This document shows, one piece after another, positions 60,426 to 64,000 of a stretch of 64,000 nucleotides of DNA. How positions within the stretch are numbered: the stretch's first letter is position 1; the number at the start of each line of letters is the position of its first letter. The notes under the pieces were generated by a model that saw only the letters and a program-made list of their open reading frames with translations, was not told where the DNA came from and searched no databases. This stretch comes from Lithospermum erythrorhizon. Lineage: Eukaryota; Streptophyta; Magnoliopsida; Boraginales; Boraginaceae. The position numbers and the translations under genes were made by a program. The DNA is taken from NCBI GenBank assembly GCA_019722365.1, contig JADFUC010001346.1, positions 1,116,001 to 1,180,000 on the forward strand, given 5' to 3'.

Positions 60426-63130
60426 AATAACGATTCTGAAAAAAATTAAAAATTTAATTTTTAAATTCGGCGATTGGGACAGGATAATATATAAACTAAT
60501 TTCGATGATAATATTATTTTGTAAATTATTTGAGCGAATTACATTTATAATTTAGTATTAGGAATAAGCAGGGGCATTAGGAGTTAAGTTAGATACAAAT
60601 TCCAGTTTGTCCGATAGCTACGATTCATTTCCGTTTAAAGGTCTTGGGTTTTCGTGACTTAGGGGTTAAAGTAACCTAGAATTTCATCCTTATGTCACTA
60701 TTCACTCAAAATATCAAAACTCTTCTTCTTCTTTTTTCTCCTTGATGGCCGAGATACCCCCTTGAAGCTCAAACAAGATTTTTTCTCTTCCGGTCTTCAA
60801 CATTTAGCGTATAAGCATCCTCGAGTTGGTTGCTACAAAGGCTTCGGCTTTCATACGTTTTGAGGTAAGAATTGGAGTTTTTAAGTGATTTTTTTCTTGG
60901 TTGACTTTTTTCATAATTCAATTTTATGATGAATCTTAGTTGGTTATGGGTTCTATAAACGTATATAAGAGTAATACAATTCATGATTTAGGGGTTGTTT
61001 AAGGGAGCCGATTATGGGTCGGAGTTGACTTTTTAGGTTTTTCGTTGACTTTTTAGGTTGATATTTTTCTAAGAATTTAAATGTGTAGGGAAGTTATGTT
61101 AGGACCTTATTATAGTTATTTATGATATTAAATTGGTGATTTAAAATTAGTATTTAAAGGGAGTTATGTCGAAAAGTGTTAATTCGAGTTGAGTTATAAT
61201 TGATATTTCGAATTATAGATTGGTAATTATAGACGATTAACTAGAATGACTTATAAGTCGATTTGTTAATAAGAAAGTGATAAAAGGCCAATTTAAGCGG
61301 GGAATCGATTGGGTTGTGTCCGATGAGATTATAATTAGATAGTTTATAAAATTAAGTATTGGAAAAAGGCATTTAGAGATAGTTCCCACAGAGATTCAGT
61401 TTATGTATCTTACAGAAACGCCCATTATGATAGTAAGTCTTGATTATACTTCTGGGTGTTGTTTAGTGACGTCGTGGAAAGAGGCGATTACCTTGATTGT
61501 CTTCATGAGGTTTTGCGGTAGCTTCTTACCAGGTGAGTACTTATCTCACTTGGGTGTTACTTTACGTATTCATTTTTAAATTGTGTAGACATGTTATTGT
61601 GTTATGACTACGGTAGGAATGATATGCATGTAATTGTTGTATGATTATGTGTGATTCATTTGTGAGCCATGATATGATTATGTGATTATGATACGTAGCG
61701 TTGAAGATTCTTGAGGTAAGTAATAGGCAGGCTCGACATATTTCGATTTACATGGGCGCTTCGGCAGCTTATGATTTCTGTGGCCTTGTCGGCGGTGTGT
61801 TGACTTCACGATTGTGAGATGTTTTAGGCGTGTGCTTGAATATTGTTTGGGAGTAAAGTAGGCTGGTTATTGAGAGGTGATGGTTAGAGTTATGTATGAG
61901 CTTGAGGTGACTTGAGTATCGAGGATTTGACTATGTTGGGATGATGATTAGGGGTTAGGTGACTCTCCTTGCGAGGATATGCGGCGATATGTGCCGTATA
62001 CTTGAGTGTATAAGTGCGGTGTGCCTTATACTTGAGTGTATAGGCGATTGTATGCTATACTTGAGTAATATAAGTGCGATGTCTTAGCCTATCTTTTTAG
62101 TGTATAAGAAGCGATGTGCCTTACATACTTAGTGTATGAAGTGCGATGTTACCTTGTACTTAGTGTATGAGTGCGTGTCATTATACTTTTGTGTATAAGT
62201 GCGGTGTCTGCGCTTATCTTTTTGTATATAAGTCGCAGTTTTGGCACCCCTCTTTGTGAGTATAAGTGCGGGGTGATTATTGATTAGTCCGTTCCTACGG
62301 GTGGAGCGGATTAAGTATATGCGGCGTTAGAGAGAGGTTGGTATCTTTAAATTTGGGGATATGAAGGAGATAAGAGGTTGATGACTAGAGTTTTAAAAGT
62401 GGATTGTTGAATTATTGATTTCTTTACGGAATTGTGTGCTTACTTGAGAACCTTCTATTATATCTTCGTATGTATGTAAAGGAACTTTCTGTGGAATTGT
62501 GTTGTATGACCTTTTTAGGTGATCCACGAGATATATGTATTGTATTCATATTTGATTATTATATTATTGATTGACTAGATTACGTATGGTAAGAAGGTTC
62601 ACTGTGTTAAGTTCATTTAAGGCAGCCGAACTACGCCCCGCACCCCAGCGTTAGGGCGGCATTTTCATTTGTGCCCGAGTTGACGGGCGGTTAGGCAATT
62701 TGAGGAGATTTTGTTCAGTGGCTGGAGTCGGCGTCGGGTGGCAGGAGGATCCTCAGCGATCGATTTTGATGTGTTGTCAACTATTTTGATTGTTGTAGTT
62801 TCCTTTTTAAAACTTTAGCCTTGTCGGCCGATTGTCATTTTATGTTTTGAGTTAGGAGGATCTACTGCTTTTTTGTAGCACTTGCCGGCATTTACTTTAT
62901 TTTTAGGATATATTTGTGTATATATATTTATGGGTTGAGTCGTTTCGATATCGGTGATGGATTATAAATTTTAAAAGCTGTTTTGATTTGGGAAGGCTTG
63001 GTGTGATCACATTTTTTGGATGAAGCAGATTGTGTTTTAAAGCTGAGGTCGTCCGTCGGTTTGAGGTGACTCTGGTGTTCAGTTTTAATGACTCTACCGC
63101 CTCGAGGCGACATGGGGCGGAGTCGTTACA
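60423..63130 (+). mobile_element. Solo LTR, Ty3/Gypsy-type, about 2.7 kb
   Basis: It starts TGTAATAACGATTCTGAAAA and ends GGAGTCGTTACA, giving TG...CA ends with short inverted TGTAA(T/C)...GTTACA termini as in many plant Gypsy LTRs. TATAT precedes it and TATTT follows, close to a 5-bp target duplication (four of five bases; the left side is in a microsatellite). No primer-binding site or internal domain flanks either side, so it is probably a solo LTR. It contains a minisatellite at about 61985-62275. Confidence 0.6.
61985..62275 (+). repeat. Minisatellite of ~38-bp units inside the solo LTR
   Basis: About seven to eight imperfect units with the pattern GTGTATAAGTGCG(A/G)TGT, a short variable spacer, then a TTATACTTG(A)-like segment. 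The units vary in length by insertions and deletions. Confidence 0.75.
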
Positions 63131-64000
63131 TATTTATATTCTAGTTTTTTATTTTATAATAATTTTAAAAATGTATTTATGTTATCAGCACACTTTTATT
63201 AAAATCTAACATTGAGTATCAATTAATTTAGGTGATGGCGAATCAATAAGCGGTTGATGCCATGTCCCAGAAAGCGTTATTTTAATAAGTATTATTTTCA
63301 TAATTGTTAGTGCATATTGATTTGGCTAAGTTTTTTCGTTGTCTTTACCATGTATTTTCATGAGACATGGTTGAAATTTTGTGATTGTTGAATATCTCAA
63401 GAAGAAGAAAAGGATGATATGTGAGCTTGAAGAGTCTACTTTGAAGCATTTTGTACACCGGTATTTGTTAACATATAAGTATGACAAGTAATACTTGTTG
63501 TATGTTCGGTGGGCTTTAGCGAATTGTGAACCCTTTATTTTCGACCATGGGCTTTTAAATGTGATATAAGGTTGGATAATTTTGTGGTAATCAAGCTAAG
63601 AAGAGGCAGCAACCCTAAAGATATGATATGGATGGATTTCTTACCATAATTGAATAAGGAAACTTTTATATGGAAGTTTTTCTCTATAAAAGGATCAAGA
63701 AGATTTATTAAAAATTTATACCATTACACTTATTTTTCTCTGTAGATTTGAAATTTGAGTGTTCAATTGTAATAGGCTATGTTATAAAGCTCCGTACTTA
63801 GTGTATGTGTTGAGTTATCACGTGATACATTGTTGTGTGTATTCTGATGTTGTTATGCATGTTGTTACCGACGTCTGATTCGGCAGTCGAGATGCAGCAA
63901 TAGCTAGTATAGTGATGAGATCTTACAATCCGGGGGGCAGGAGTTTCTAGTATAGTGAGGGGATACCATGATCGAGAGGCGATATATCAATCCTTAGGAG
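63131..64000. other. Right-end region, possibly LTR-like
   Basis: No gene recognised. A TATA-like CTATAAAAGGATCAAG at 63684-63699 followed by a leader-like AT-rich stretch might be the promoter of another retroelement that runs out of the window. The evidence is thin. Confidence 0.3.

Noticed and set aside
60358..60555. Ile/Tyr-rich open frame
   Set aside because: It is again translated (AT)n repeat plus LTR start.
63684..63760. Possible pararetrovirus-like promoter (CTATAAAAGG)
   Set aside because: A TATA box and AT-rich leader alone are not enough; no viral coding motif is visible before the window ends.

Overview
This is a plant nuclear window, almost certainly from a eudicot. The genes are intron-rich with plant-type GT-AG (and a few GC-AG) splice sites, the products are plant orthologues (epsilon-class 14-3-3, single-exon mTERF, CC-type glutaredoxin, BRITTLE1-like carrier, BOBBER-type NudC), and the remainder is AT-rich DNA full of plant transposon types. 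I cannot name the species. No prokaryotic operons, CRISPR arrays or rRNA genes are present.

The gene-rich part is about 1-38 kb. In order it holds: a 14-3-3 epsilon-type gene (+, first exon not visible); a single-exon TRF-like Myb/telobox gene (+); a four-exon BTL3-like mitochondrial-carrier-family gene (-); a single-exon mTERF gene (+); a six-exon ERD2 K/HDEL receptor gene (+); a two-coding-exon alkaline ceramidase (-) with a GA-rich leader and 5'UTR intron; a BOBBER/NudC gene (+) with a perfect heat-shock element upstream and a C19 run that breaks its frame; NDUFS8 of complex I (-), with lesions in two early exons; a 12-exon CHY/RING E3 ligase of the MIEL1/RCHY1 type (-); an unrecognised lysine-rich gene with a myristoylation-like N terminus (+); unrecognised exons at 34.2-34.6 kb (-); and a CC-type glutaredoxin (-) with a frameshift. 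They form no pathway; they are housekeeping and regulatory genes in mixed orientation.

From about 38 kb to the end I find no intact host gene. This part is a mosaic of transposable elements: SINE-like copies, a C/G-skewed fold-back element, a decayed Copia element with both LTRs, a minus-strand Copia 3' end, a Copia 5' LTR plus gag interrupted by a 2.2-kb CACTA element with CAT target duplications, and a 2.7-kb solo Gypsy-type LTR carrying an internal minisatellite. Between the genes, a 1.2-kb Mutator-like fold-back element (26735-27952) has exact 9-bp target duplications and sits inside a family of ~50-bp motifs that supplies an unoccupied version of the same site.

I found no clear new multi-gene system. 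The most notable observations are the nested and fold-back transposons, three otherwise recognisable genes broken by tiny indels (assembly error or pseudogenes), a 9-bp word (TACTCCGTA and its complement) present at least nine times, and two conserved-looking genes I cannot name. All exon boundaries were read by eye from splice consensus and family knowledge, without transcript or database support.
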